From Misgurnus anguillicaudatus (lineage: Eukaryota; Chordata; Actinopteri; Cypriniformes; Cobitidae), in the NCBI RefSeq assembly GCF_027580225.2, contig NC_073341.2, forward strand, positions 14,314,501 to 14,378,500: DNA of 64,000 nt, in the 5' to 3' direction. Every line of letters begins with the position of its first letter. The stretch's first letter is position 1. Both the position numbers and the translations under genes were made by a program. The notes beneath the pieces are model-generated. The model saw only the letters and a list, made by a program, of their open reading frames with translations, searched no databases and had not been told where the DNA came from. Shown here piece after piece: positions 11,806 through 23,250 of the stretch.

Positions 11806-12971
11806 GGATGAGTAATGAACAACAAAATGTTGTTCTGCCTTAATTCTACGTGGCATTGATTCAACAAGGTGCTGAAAGCATTCTTTAGAAATGTTGGCCC
11901 ATATTAATAGGATAGCATCTTGCAGTTGATGGAGATTTGTGGGATGCCCATCCAGGGCACGAAGCTCCCGTTCTACCACATCCCAAAGATGCTCTATTGG
12001 GTTGAGATCTGGTGACTGTGGGGGCCATTTTAGTACAGTGAACTCATTGTCATGTTCAAGAAACCAATTTGAAATGATTTGAGCTTTGTGACATGGTGCA
12101 TTATCCTGCTGGAAGTGGCCATCAGAGGATGAGTACATGGTGGTCATAAACGGGTGGACAGGGTCAGAAACAATGCTCAGGTAGGCTGTGGCATTTAAAT
12201 GATGCCCAATTGGCACTTAAGGGGCCTAAAGTGTGCCAACAAAACACACCCTTACACCACCACCACCAGCCTACACAGTGTTAACAAGGCATGATGGATC
12301 CATGTTCTCATTCTGTTTACGGCAAATTCTGACTCTACCATCTGAATGTCTCAACAGAAATCGAGACTCATCAGACCAGGCAACATTTTTCCAGTCTTCA
12401 ACTGGTGAGCTCATGCAAATTGTAGCCTCTTTTTCCTATTTGTAGTGGAGATGAGTGGTACCCGGTGGGGTCTTCTGCTGTTGTAGCCCATCCGCCTCCA
12501 TGTTGTGCGTGTTGTGGCTTCACAAATGCATTGCTGCATACCTCTGTTGTAACGAGTGGTTATTTCAGTCAAAGTTGCTCATCTATCAGCTTGAATCAGT
12601 CGGTCCATTCTCCTCTGACCTCTAGCATCAACAAGGAATTTTCGTCCACAGGACTGCTGCATACTGGATGTTTTTCCCTTTTTACACCATTCTTTGTAAA
12701 CCCTAGAAATGGTTGTTTGTGAAAATCCCAGTAACTGAGCAGAGTGTGAAATACTCAGACCGGCCCGTCTGGCACCAACAACTCTGCCACGCTTAAATTG
12801 CTTAAACCACCTTTCTTTCCCATTCTGACATTCAGTTTGGAGTTCAGGAGATTGTCTTGACCAGGACCACACCCCTAAAAGCATTGAAGCAACATGCATG
12901 TAATTGGTTGATTAGATAATTGCATTAATGAGAAATTGAACAGGTGTTCCTAATAATCCTTTAGGTGAGTT
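11806..12971 (-). pseudogene. Tc1-like transposase, decayed
   Basis: Minus-strand reading from 12899 gives a paired-like helix-turn-helix (GLSISHSAQLLGFSQTTISR, VYKEWCKKGK). The middle, at about 12216-12450, gives WSDESRFLLRHSDGRVRI, which carries the first catalytic Asp. From 12216 down come HFQQDNAPCHKA (second Asp) and SPDLNPIEHLWD (catalytic Glu), followed by ISKECFQHLVESMPRRIKA. All three DDE residues can be recognised, but they lie in different frames with stops, so the copy is dead. The start-side terminus reads GTTCCTAATAATCCTTTAGG at about 12945-12964, a typical fish Tc1 end. The opposite terminus was not found. Confidence 0.88.
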
Positions 12972-12974
12972 TAT

Positions 12975-15805
12975 ATACAAATTGTGGGCATATATCATTT
13001 AGACATGCTTTTTACTATAGATTTCACAGCAAAACAATTTTATCATTTGCCATGATAATGGAACTTAAGTGGTAGGCTACAGTAGCAATGATTCATATAA
13101 TCGATTTTTTATGCATTTTGTATCATCTCTGGTGAACAGTACCAGAGGCGTCAACCTCGGTATCTCACTTTATCATCAAACCTCCTTTCTCACAGGGACC
13201 TCACTCCACCTCTCCAGCGGGAAGCACAAGTCTGATGCTCTCACTGTGGTCCGGTGGCGCCTCTGATGATAAACGGACGAGCGCGAGGGCACTGACTGAA
13301 CAACTGCACGTCCACGACGGAAAACAACTAAACCACACTCCTGTTACAAACGGTGAGACGTCTTATCTAATTTATTATTTCGTACATTGTCAGGAGAACT
13401 TCTAAATAAATACTAAGTGTAAGAGAAGTTGTATAACGTGGTTAATAACCAAAATAATGGACATTTAAAAGGCATTTACATGACGTAAAAATTAAATACT
13501 GTATGAAAAGGTGTGTACTGTACGTATAGCCTATACATAGTATAACATCATTTGGCAGATATTCAAAGGAGTACTAGAATTTAATCGCATCATAATGAGG
13601 ACTGTCAAGAGTTTAATAGAAACTTTGCATATAGAAAATGTAAGTTTGCAGTATGGTGTTCAGTGTTATTCACGTGTAGTTTCGTTCACTCAACATTCTG
13701 CTGTCTATTCGGCAAATACAACGTGTGTTTATAAATCCCTGCTCGTTGAGATGAAATATTTCTGGTCAAATAGAAAGATGTTTGCGCGTATGTGTGTGCG
13801 CGAGGCAGAGGGAACGTTACGCGCGCGAGAGAGAGATCGCTAAAACACCTGCACGGTCTCAATGTTCTCATGATTCAATCCTTTACAACTAAAGTTTTTG
13901 GCAATATGTGAGTCTGAATGATGAAACGGCTGCGCACCTGGCAAGGTAGGCTACAGATTGCTGATTCCCGACCTGCATTCACTGTGAATTTCACTGCATG
14001 CTTTTGTGAGCAGCTTGCTTGAAGTGAAGTTTAACACAATGCCAGAAAACCAGCAGCTGGATTGTGAAGAAATTCGTTATTGCTGCTTCAGTGTCTTCTT
14101 TTAGATGTCGGTGCCTTGATATTTGCATGAATTGATTGTAAAGAATGCTGATTTGCTGACCTCTTCTATAAGACATTTTAAAATTACATTGTTTTAGTTC
14201 TGGTTCATTTCTAAATATCTTGTATTTGTAGCAGTTACAGTCTTTATGTCTACTAAGATGTAAATGCACTCCAGCTGTCACTGGGGCTGTACTCTTTAAA
14301 AAAGTGCAGCTTTGCCAAATGTACCAAATCTGGACCTAATGGTGCATATATTGCCCCAGTAACAGATTGGCTACATATTTTGACATCCCAGCTATATAGA
14401 CAGATGCCATGGGATACTACTCTTTGATTTACCACACTGCTGGAGTAAACAAACTAATTCTTGTTTTTCAACTGAAGTCTGTGGCTGTAATTCAAAGCAA
14501 ACAACAGCTGTTAAATAGAAACGGGTTTCTCTGTATGGAAGACAAAAGATGTCAAAGGCTTTGAGAAGGTTTTTTTTCAGATCAATTGATCAATGTTGTA
14601 TGCATTTGAAGGGAAAACCAAAGGAAATGTTCTGAGTGGAGAATTCATTGCATGCTGTCATCCATTTGATTATTGGCCAGCCGTGACCCGTGTTTTATTT
14701 GCAAGTTTCTGCATTTGTATAAACCATGATATATTTATTCTGAGGCACTTTACTTTTTAAAAATAGCAATGTCTGGGTCTAAAAGCTAATGCATATTTTC
14801 TAATACATTGAACGTCTGTGTTGATGTGGGCAGTGCAATTTTGTCTGGTTTGTGTAATTTAACAAAAACAGCTTTTTGTCTGCTCAAAAGATGATTTGCT
14901 ATATCTTGCACATTTTAGCGTAAGGCACCAGCACTTAAACTAAAAGCAAACACGCACCCATCTGTTAGATGTTGCAGGGTCAAAATCCTAAAATATATAG
15001 TTTAGAAATGGATGTAAAAAAACACCTGGGCAACTGAAGTAGGTATAAAGTAGATAAAAAAATAAGCAACATGAGGATAAAATGAAATATTACATGTGCA
15101 AGAGTACTGCGATTCAGGTTGTCCACCAGTTTCTAGAGTATGGTAAACATTGCATCACTATACAAAAATCTGACCGCTTAATTATCCTAATAATTATTTC
15201 TGAGAAACATAAAATAGCTGCATAAAATGATGAAAAACAGGTAAATAGGTAAAGAGAAGAGGTGATGAAGGTTTTGACGTTTTAGATCCCAGTTGGTCAA
15301 ACTGCATTGTGACATTGATGTTGTGAAGATGCTGTTCACATAGACTTGTGAGTGACATGAAATGTCATCAGTTCTTTATAAAATGCGTCTGACGTCCAGA
15401 TGGATTCAACCAATTTTCACTTGAGAGCTCAGCGGTCGCAGTTTGGAAGGGGAATGTCATCTTCTGTTTGGTTGAACACACACTTTATGATTTCCAGGTG
15501 CTTGGCCATATCTGGACAATGACAGACTGTATTATTTTCATTCACACGTCTCACGCAATTTTCCTAGCAGTCAGCTATCATTTTGATCAGAAATGCAATG
15601 CATCTATTCTGTGGTAGACACATGGTCTCTTTAGCCTAATTTGAACACATATTTTATTTGAACTTGTTTCTTAGGGGGTGTTCACACAGGATGTGTCTTT
15701 GTGGTAAAAAAAACAAATTTGTGTGCAGGATGCAAGAGACTTCAGGAGCTTTAGGGAAAGTTTAAAAAGTTGAACTATTTTATGTAGCCAAGATGTGGCA
15801 CAAAA
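12975..15805. other. Mostly unique-looking sequence, no coding gene recognised
   Basis: No recognisable protein and no paired repeats seen. The part at 13140-13351 is GC/CpG-richer than its surroundings and ends in a good splice donor (AACG/GTGAGA), so it could be a noncoding first exon. A CpG-rich patch also lies at 13790-13840. From 14000 to 15800 I see only AT-rich sequence with short open frames lacking homology. Confidence 0.4.
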
Positions 15806-15813
15806 GTCTAGAC

Positions 15814-16028
15814 CAGTGCTTCCCAATCCTGGTCCTCATAGACCCCCTCCCAAAAAGGTATTTGATGTCTCCTTATTTAACACACCTGATTTAACTCATC
15901 AGTTTGTTAGGGAGACATATTTACCATTTTGAAAGGAGGCTGATAATTTTGAATCAGGTGATTTAAATAAGGAAACATCTAAAACCTTTTGGAAAGGGGT
16001 CCTTGAGGACCAGGATTGGGAACCACTG
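15814..16028. mobile_element. hAT-type MITE, 215 bp
   Basis: The termini are near-perfect inverted repeats: CAGTGCTTCCCAATCCTGGT on the left and the complement of CAGTGGTTCCCAATCCTGGT on the right. Both sides are flanked by the same 8 bp, GTCTAGAC (15806-15813 and 16029-16036), the duplication length of hAT elements. The interior is non-coding. Confidence 0.88.
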
Positions 16029-16064
16029 GTCTAGACCGACCCTTCCAACCTGAACTCACAAATT

Positions 16065-16410
16065 TCCGTGAAATAGTCACGCATAATTTTGCTTAGTTTC
16101 GCGTGACATTGTCATGTATTTCCACCTTTTTACGTGCCCCTGCCACAACTTTCTTTTCCATTACAATTTCACACATTGGTTACTCACTGTTTTTCCTATT
16201 TTTAAACAATTGTCGTTTCGTTTTGGGGTTAGATTTGCTGTTTGCATTAGGATGTCACTTAAAGTATTGATTTATACTATTTTTTGTATGCTTTTTAAAC
16301 CATTGTCGCCTGACGTTAGGGTTAGAGTTGGGTTTGGGTAAGGATGTCATTTTATGTAACAGAAAGTTGTTCCAACCCCAAACCGAAGCGACAATTGTAA
16401 GAAAATAGGA
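16065..16410. mobile_element. Palindromic MITE, related to 58865-59436
   Basis: The segment shares blocks with 58865-59436, such as GGGTTAGATTTG, TTTGCATTAGGATGTCACTT, GGGTTTGGGTAAGGATGTCA and GCGACAATTGTAAGAAAATA. The copy appears cut off after GTAAGAAAATA at about 16405, where unrelated sequence begins. A similar GACGATTGTAAGAAAAA at 18213-18229 may be the rest of it beyond the next element. Confidence 0.6.
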
Positions 16411-18190
16411 TCACGGCGTAGGTTCCGCGGCGGTTTTCATTTATACTTGTGCGTCGTTGTCCGCGTCGACGTGCAAACACACGCGCAGACCGCTGGTAGG
16501 CAGTAACCACGAGTGTAACCATAGTAGCAGCGCAACCGTCAAAGAAGAAGAAGCTTGGCAAGTTATGATGGATGACCAGCAATGATGGATGTAAATAAAC
16601 AACTAAACAGCGACTTTTGTTGCAGTTTGAGTTAAATCACTCCTCAACTTGGCTCATCTTTGTTTTCACCGTCGCAAATGGAAATACCTATGATGCAGTT
16701 TTTTTACCTGACGGGAGGGGTTCTGGTGGACCAATCACTGCGCATAGAACTGAAGCGCTGTTAAAATTTTTGCGAGGTGCACGTCAGGCTACGCAGGGAA
16801 CTACACTAACCTTTTCCAATGGTGGCACTTGCGCTACTAACTTTTTCAGTTACTGGCGCAAAACATGATTTGGTCGCACAAATTAGTTAAATTATATTAT
16901 GGATAATAACAAACAATAATGAAACTGTATTGCATACAGATGTGCTTTTAATTTTACTTGCCATCTTTTAAACCACATGCCGTCTTTTTTTTGTAACGTT
17001 GCAGTGTTTACCACAGATCTGATATTTACTTGTGGTGGTAGCCGTGAAAAGGGCAATCATTACCCACCAACAAAAATGGTCTACTACACATGTGACAAAG
17101 AACTAATAATATGTGACACAACACAATACTTTGATTTATTGAACATTAATATTAATTTCACATTATAGATTGTTAATCTAACCACCCCAAACTTTCTTTG
17201 CCATAAACAAAGCTGACACTGTTTGTCAAAGCACCACAAAAACACTACTGTTTTTGCACTGATATATCAAGCAATTAGATGACCTCTTTATAATTAAACT
17301 CAATACAATACTATGTATACCTATATTAATAGACAGTGCAGGTGTATAGATTATAAATGTGACTGATGTTATAATGGTTTAATTTCTATTAGATAGAGCA
17401 GAAGCAGTAAAAGTGGTGAACTTTCCATTTCTCTCTTGCTGATTAAAAAACTTAATCCACTCATTATTTCAGATTTAAAAGTATACTTGCTGTCTCGGTG
17501 ACGACTCGTGACTTTTACGGCTTTGCGTTTTTTATATCCTGGGTCAGCTTGAGCTTTGCTCGTTCAGTGCAATGCTTGACATTAGCAATTGCTTTTTTCT
17601 ACCATATCTGTGCAAACTTTTTAGAAAAGATATGGTTTATTAATAATAAGATTATAAAAAATGGGAGAAAGAAAATGCAGCGCGTGGTCGTAACAGAGCC
17701 AGTTGTGATCGCCATAGAAACTGGAGGCACGCTGAAACTTCACTCGAGCTTTAGCGCGGTAGCGCTCGCGGCTCGGGTTTTACACAAAATATTAATCAGT
17801 CTTGGGACCCGAAGTAATTAAACTAGGACCGACCCAATTCATTGAGAAACAGAAAGCACGCGAACGCTCACGCGTTGAAGGCTCAGAGCACGTTATAAAA
17901 CTTATTCTTAAAATACACATTTCTGTTTTCATAAATGCTCATAGTAAATCATAGCATACTGCCTAAAACATAAAGTAGGTACAAAAATAATCAGTGATAC
18001 ATTTGCGACCCATTAAAAATGAGTGTCGCAATGGCATTTCAAAAGGTTGCATATGCGACCAAAATGGTCGCAGTGTAGTTCCCTGCTATGCATGCACAGG
18101 CTACGGATAGCCTACGCCGTAGCTACGGCGTAGAACTTACGCACGACTATAAATCGGTCTTCAGTGACCCTCAACAAAGATATAGCACTT
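16411..18190. mobile_element. Possible transposon containing the hAT-like element 16795-18084
   Basis: The left part has TTTATACTTGTGCGTCGT and the right part, read on the other strand, TTTATAGTCGTGCGTAAG. These look like diverged inverted ends. The right arm contains a perfect 20-bp palindrome (18113-18132, half-site TACGCCGTAG). The boundaries and family are uncertain. Confidence 0.35.
16795..18084. mobile_element. Non-autonomous hAT-like element, 1.29 kb
   Basis: The termini are AGGGAACTACACT and AGTGTAGTTCCCT, an exact 13-bp inverted repeat. The flanks GCTACGC(A) and GCTATGC(A) are a probable 7-8-bp target duplication with one mismatch. The right arm contains repeated GCGACC/GGTCGC motifs, also found in the right arm of 25498-26917, so both belong to one family. 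No transposase frame is visible. Confidence 0.7.
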
Positions 18191-18331
18191 CCTTCTTTCA
18201 ATGTCGCAAAATGACGATTGTAAGAAAAAAGAAAGAAAGAAAGAAGTGCAACACTGAAATCTGTATTTCTGTTTCTGAATGATGCATGACCATTCAAAAA
18301 CATGACTAGGTTTCTAATGATACAAAGCTTA

Positions 18332-20906
18332 TTATACAACAGTTCTTTCTGGTTCTCGAATCTGATTGGCTAAGAGCTATACGATATTGTGCTGATAACG
18401 GTACTGTAACCGCTTCACCTTTCGTATTATTCCGCTACCTAGTGAATGGAGGTCCTAAGCAGGCTCATCTCTGAATGGAAAAACACAGACGCGCTGTTTG
18501 AATCACTCTCCGTGTGTCTCATTAGTTTACTAGCTCATAAATCAGTCTGTGAATCCCCTCAGAAGTTATTATTCCGTCAAAGATCAGCGCTCTTGTATGT
18601 TACGTTAAAGTTAATGGGAGAAATGTCTTGTCACATCGTGTGGACGATTAACACTTGGAAAGAGGAATATAAACACTCGTTTTTTTCTGGAGCTATATCT
18701 TTTATCAGAACGCGAAAACACCGTGGAACTGCAGGTAAGCCCCGCAGCTTTTAAATGTAGACATTGATCATTTACTTTATCGTGACGTGACTATTAAAAC
18801 ATGTTATGAGATATCGCCACTGGTATATTTATAAGCAGCATGCAAAAACATCTCTCTGACACTTCTCTCATAAAACCGTTTTATATAGTACTGACAAGAA
18901 CAAAGTTTAATAATAATAATCGAGTGCTCGTATCGCGTTAAGAATAAATGAGAAAGCAATAGTAACGTTACACAAGTATAGTTTTATTAACTTTTACCTG
19001 GCGCCAAAACAATAACAACACAAAAGACACTAAATATGAATAAAAAAACTAGGGATGCACCGAATATTCGGCCACCGAAAATTTTCGGCCGAAAATGGCC
19101 CAAAAGTGGTTTTTCGGTTTTCGGCCGAAAGACTTTTATCACCGAAAAAATGCGGCCGAAATAATGTGATGACGCAAACAGAAACGCGACCTGCACGTGC
19201 TTGTCTGAAGTAACATATCTGCAGTGTGGACTAGATTTCTCTCAAACCCGCGTCCGCCGAATTTCTGACCAGGATCTCCGTAACCTATGAGTTTCACTCC
19301 CGCCCACGACCGTAATGTTTGTGTCCAAACATTTCTGTACAGTTTTCACAAGCTCCGACTAAACATTCGTTCAGATTAACATCCAGAATAACAGACATTT
19401 AACATGATTGCTTTTAAAATTAGGGATGTGCACGAATGGTCAAATATTCGATCTGCAATAATAATTAGAATGGGGAAAAAATGATATTCAAATGTTTTTA
19501 ATCCGCCACCGCAGCATTACGGCTACTGCTCATTGAATCCTTTTTCACTTCACCTGTGCGGTCTTTTACAGACTTTAATATAAAATATACATGAAAATTA
19601 ATATGTATGTATTTCTGATTTTTTTGGTAATTCAGATTGCAGACTCATTTAAGTGTTTAGAGTTTAATGCCAGGTGTTAGACGTGCTTCTCCGCCGCCGC
19701 ATCAGCGTGCATGACGAGAGACTTGTTCGCTTCCTTATATAGCCTAGTTTATTTTGTTGTTAAAACGACACGAGACACGCATGGAAAGCGAAACGGAGAA
19801 CGTTTATTTTATCTGTGGATATGGTTATGGTTATGGTTATAACGAACCCGATATCAGCAAAAAATAGCTCCGTTTTGTGAAGTGTTGTTAAATTAAGCTT
19901 GTAACTTTGTACCCTCAGCAATAATGTATCAAGCCAGCTTGCGTTATTTGTAACATAATATTAAATTCAGATATATTTGTTAGATCCGTTTGTTGTTCTT
20001 ACTGGATAACAACAGAGCATAGTTTTTTCTGCAGCTGGCATTAATGAGAAAAACGGGTTTCACCGGAGAAAGTAGGCTAAATATGATTTTCTTTTTAAAC
20101 AAAAACATGTCAGACTAAATAAAGAAGATATTCATATTTGACTGAGCCTTCAATCCATTCGGGGTTTTAACGTGCATAAAAATGCCATCATTTTTATCAG
20201 CATTTTGTAACATTAACGTTAGAACAAAACCACAACTAGCACATCTCAGTTTTTAAATGTATACTGCATGGCAAACGAGCACCAAAGGATTAATCAAACA
20301 AATCCTTCAGCCTATATAACTGAAGTTGGGTTTGTTTATGCCACATGCTGTTTGGCTTATTTTTCTTCTCAAATTGTGTGTGTTGACTCCATTTCTATTA
20401 CACACAAAAATACCATAAGTGCAATGGTAGTACTAATAATTGGCATAATTTCTTTCGGTGTTTCGGCTTTCGGTTTTCGGCCTTGGTTTCCTCTTTTTCG
20501 GTTTTCGGTTTCGGCCAAGAATTTTCATTTCGGTGCATCCCTAAAAAAAACAAAACTGACGTCCGCTCATGCTTTGGTTCTCATTCGTACCGAATCTCAC
20601 TAAGTAAACGTTTAAACAGGCGCTATCTTTACTAATCGACTGCAGATTTAAATATAATACAGATACATTCTCGACTGAACTAATCTTAAAACTACACTTT
20701 GTGACCAAGAAACGGTAATATAAAGAAACGGCTTTTCCGTCCATTGAGTTGTTATGAGCTTCAAAGCAGCCGAAAGTTTTACCTGTCATTCTGGCCGCCC
20801 TCAAATCCGTGGCGGAAGAAGTAGTTTTTAAAAGGCTTTTAAAATAACTCCGTTGTTGTTTTCTTGTTTTCGTTTTTCAAACGTGTGCCGTCGAACTGTT
20901 GTATAA
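18332..20906. mobile_element. Element with 14-bp TIRs, host of a hAT insertion
   Basis: TTATACAACAGTTC at 18332-18345 is exactly inverted as GAACTGTTGTATAA at 20893-20906. The left arm continues with TCTCGAATCTGATTGGCT, a common fish repeat start. About 1.5 kb of its interior is a separate hAT insertion (19050-20543). An open frame at 18446-18754 ends near a donor-like GCAG/GTAAGC but has no recognisable homology. No clear target duplication was found. Confidence 0.6.
19050..20543. mobile_element. hAT element, 1.49 kb, with CGAAAATTTTCGG-type arms
   Basis: The ends are TAGGGATGCACCGAA and, complementary, TTTCGGTGCATCCCTA. Both are flanked by the identical 8 bp AAAAAAAC (19042-19049 and 20544-20551). 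The subterminal arms are packed with TTCGGCCGAAA-type palindromes that could serve as transposase binding sites. A further hAT-like end, AGGGATGTGCACGAATGG, at about 19423 suggests an older partial insertion. No transposase coding remains. Confidence 0.88.
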
Positions 20907-22110
20907 AAGCAATATCGCTCTCGGAGTCGTGTGATATAGCTCGATTTATAGCTAACTACCTGTTATTACTATAATAATTACAATGTAACATGTGTAACAA
21001 AGACACCATAAAATAAAGTGTTACCCAGTCTTTAAATAGGGAAAACATGGAATTGTTTTGTGGCTTCTAAATTCATCCCTGTTTGGATCCTAAGGAATGA
21101 ATGGGGCTAGGCTAAATGCTAACACATCCACGATGCGCTGTTCAAAAATTAGTGCACGCATTGAAAAAAAGATAGGTATGTATTAATTCACATAAGCTGA
21201 GGTACGAACATAGTAAAATATAAAAAACTGTGGTGTTTTCCTTTAACAAACATGCCTTGCTAAACACATTACTTGTGTGCATTTGGAGGCAAAACAAAGG
21301 GCACGGATGTATATTAAGATATGTCAGTGCAAGTTGTTTTCAGTTTGGACAGCTCTTACATTTATTTTAGTCTAGGACAAGTCTAATCCCTGTCTGGGAA
21401 ACTGCCTCAAAATTGTAACATCATTGTTCAATTGCATCATGTGTTTACTTGGTTTTGATAAGTTAGTTAAACAATTTATTTTCGCCTCATCATTATTATG
21501 CATGTAATTTTAAAGGCTATTGCTCACATACTGTAGGTCAAATTTTATTAGCAAACAATATTACATTAGGTGATCATCATCAATCACCAAAATAATTTAT
21601 ATAGTGACAGTCATAGATAGTTAAAACATTTCAAAATGTTGTGATATATTTCATCATTGAGAATAAAGAAGTCTTGTCTCATTCTTGTTAACCCATCTCA
21701 CATCTTGGCTCATGTTGTAGGGTCTCATCACACCCCTGTTAACCAGCTTTAATCAACATTAACAGTGAGTCAGCTGGCAGTATTTTAGTTTTGTTTATTT
21801 ATTATAAGCTCTAGGTTGAATAGTGTATTGTAAGGACCTAACAAAAAAGTGTTTGCGAGGCATCTAGAAATAAGGTATTTGATCCTGCTTTATCTGGACA
21901 GTCATAACTCTCTCTTTCTCTCTGTCTTTGTCTCTGTCTCTCTAGCCCGCCTGCCCGCACGCACACACACACACACACACACATTCTGGAAAACAGTGAT
22001 CATCTGATCAGCCATTTGGCCATTTATCAAGTATCCTCTCTTTCTCCCTCAAACACACAGGCAGACATAGGATGAATGTAATTGCTTGTTTAGGATTCAG
22101 CAGTGTGGAT
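20907..22110. other. No gene recognised; CT and CA microsatellites
   Basis: A CT-rich stretch at about 21908-21945 passes into an almost perfect (CA)n at 21958-21982. The rest is AT-rich and shows no protein homology or paired repeats. Confidence 0.5.
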
Positions 22111-22139
22111 TAGTGTCTTAAGTTTTACAGTAACACATT

Positions 22140-22345
22140 GACACATCAAATACCATAGACTGTAAAAAAGATGGATGACACCTGTTCGCTCTCTTCCATT
22201 GGTGAAAAGTGAAGCCACCAGTGTCCCGATACGGCGCTGACATCTTGGGTCTTGAGTCTGCGCAGTAGCGATTTCGGGACCAGTCCTGCGCAGTACTGAG
22301 CAGGAAGTAAAGCCGCGAAATCAAGAACCCGCCCTCGCTCTCGCA
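22140..22345 (-). repeat. SINE/MITE-like dispersed repeat
   Basis: Minus-strand reading ends in TTTTTTACAGTCTATGG, a 3' end common to a fish dispersed repeat, preceded by a GC-rich body with CGCAGACTCAAGACCC and CGGGACACTGG. The overlapping open frames are by-products. I recognise the pattern but not the formal family name. Confidence 0.5.
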
Positions 22346-22879
22346 GAATGCGCATATCACACAATATCACAGCTGTCAATCATGACGTGATACCACCGTT
22401 AACTAACTAAACAAAAACTTATTTTAAAAACAAACATATGATTTTACATCAGCGTGATAAAAACTGCAGTAAATGACAGAAACCAGCCAAAAAGATACAT
22501 ATTCAATGTTGCACAAAGATGGGTGGTGTTTGTGATCTTATGTAGTGAGCTGATCTGGACCAAAATGCCAGGGCCGATTTTCGCCAGTCCAGCCTTGTTG
22601 TATGGACAGTAGTGCCTTGTTTGTTGTTGCATTTGTGCAGTGTTTGGTATTTTCTGTAGTCTTTTTTCTTTCTCTCCATCTCTGTGCTCTAGCTGTCATC
22701 CCTCTAGCCAGGTTGATTGTCATCATCTCCTCACATCCTAGCAAGACCCAGCAGTTATTAGCGATATTAGTAACTGGATTGCAAATAACTTCCTTATGCT
22801 AGACTCCAATATGATAGGTACTTATCATTGAACTGAATCGCTCCAAACAAAATATGCCAGATTAAAAGTTGCCAATAGA

Positions 22880-23140
22880 CGGCTGCACTGTTTATCTTTC
22901 GATAATCTCCAGCCTCTGCCACACAGCATTCTTCTATGCTGTCTGCATCAGATGCAGAAAAGCTTATCCATGCTTTTATGACCTCAAGAATAGACTATTG
23001 TAACTCGTTACTTAAGGGATGTCACACAAATCAGGTAATGCATTTTGCATATGTTGTCCATCAATTTTTTTGTGTTTTCTCCTGCATCTATTAATGTAAA
23101 GCTGCTTTGAAACAGTTAAACCATTGTAAAAAGCGCTATA
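22880..23140 (+). pseudogene. L2-like LINE 3' fragment
   Basis: At about 22925-23035 one frame reads SDAEKLIHAFMTSRIDYCNS followed by LLKGC. The block HAFMTSRIDYCNSLL matches the conserved C-terminal part of L2/CR1-type reverse transcriptases. It is followed by GCTGCTTTGAAACAGTTAA and AAAAAGCGCTATATTAA, the usual 3' tail of fish L2 elements. Only the extreme 3' end is left, so this is a typical 5'-truncated copy. Confidence 0.75.
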
Positions 23141-23250
23141 TTAAAGGCGGAGTCCATGATGTTTGAAAGCCAATGTTGATATTTGAAATCACCTAAACAA
23201 ACACGCCCCTTTGCACAATTATCGCGATATCCAGATAAATGTCAATAAAT
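23141..23250. mobile_element. Fragment of a TTAA-class MITE (AGGCGGRGT family)
   Basis: TTAA followed by AGGCGGAGTCCATGATGTTT and then a block with TTGAAATCACCTAAACAAAC is shared with the left ends of the elements at 30196 and 40018. The matching right end was not found, so this is one arm of a truncated or diverged copy. Confidence 0.65.

Noticed and set aside
13595..13871. Open frames around a CpG-rich patch
   Set aside because: Short, present on both strands, with no recognisable protein features.
19820..19850. Telomere-like GGTTAT repeats
   Set aside because: Only about four copies of TGGTTA/ATGGTT and not the vertebrate TTAGGG unit; chance simple repeat inside a hAT element.
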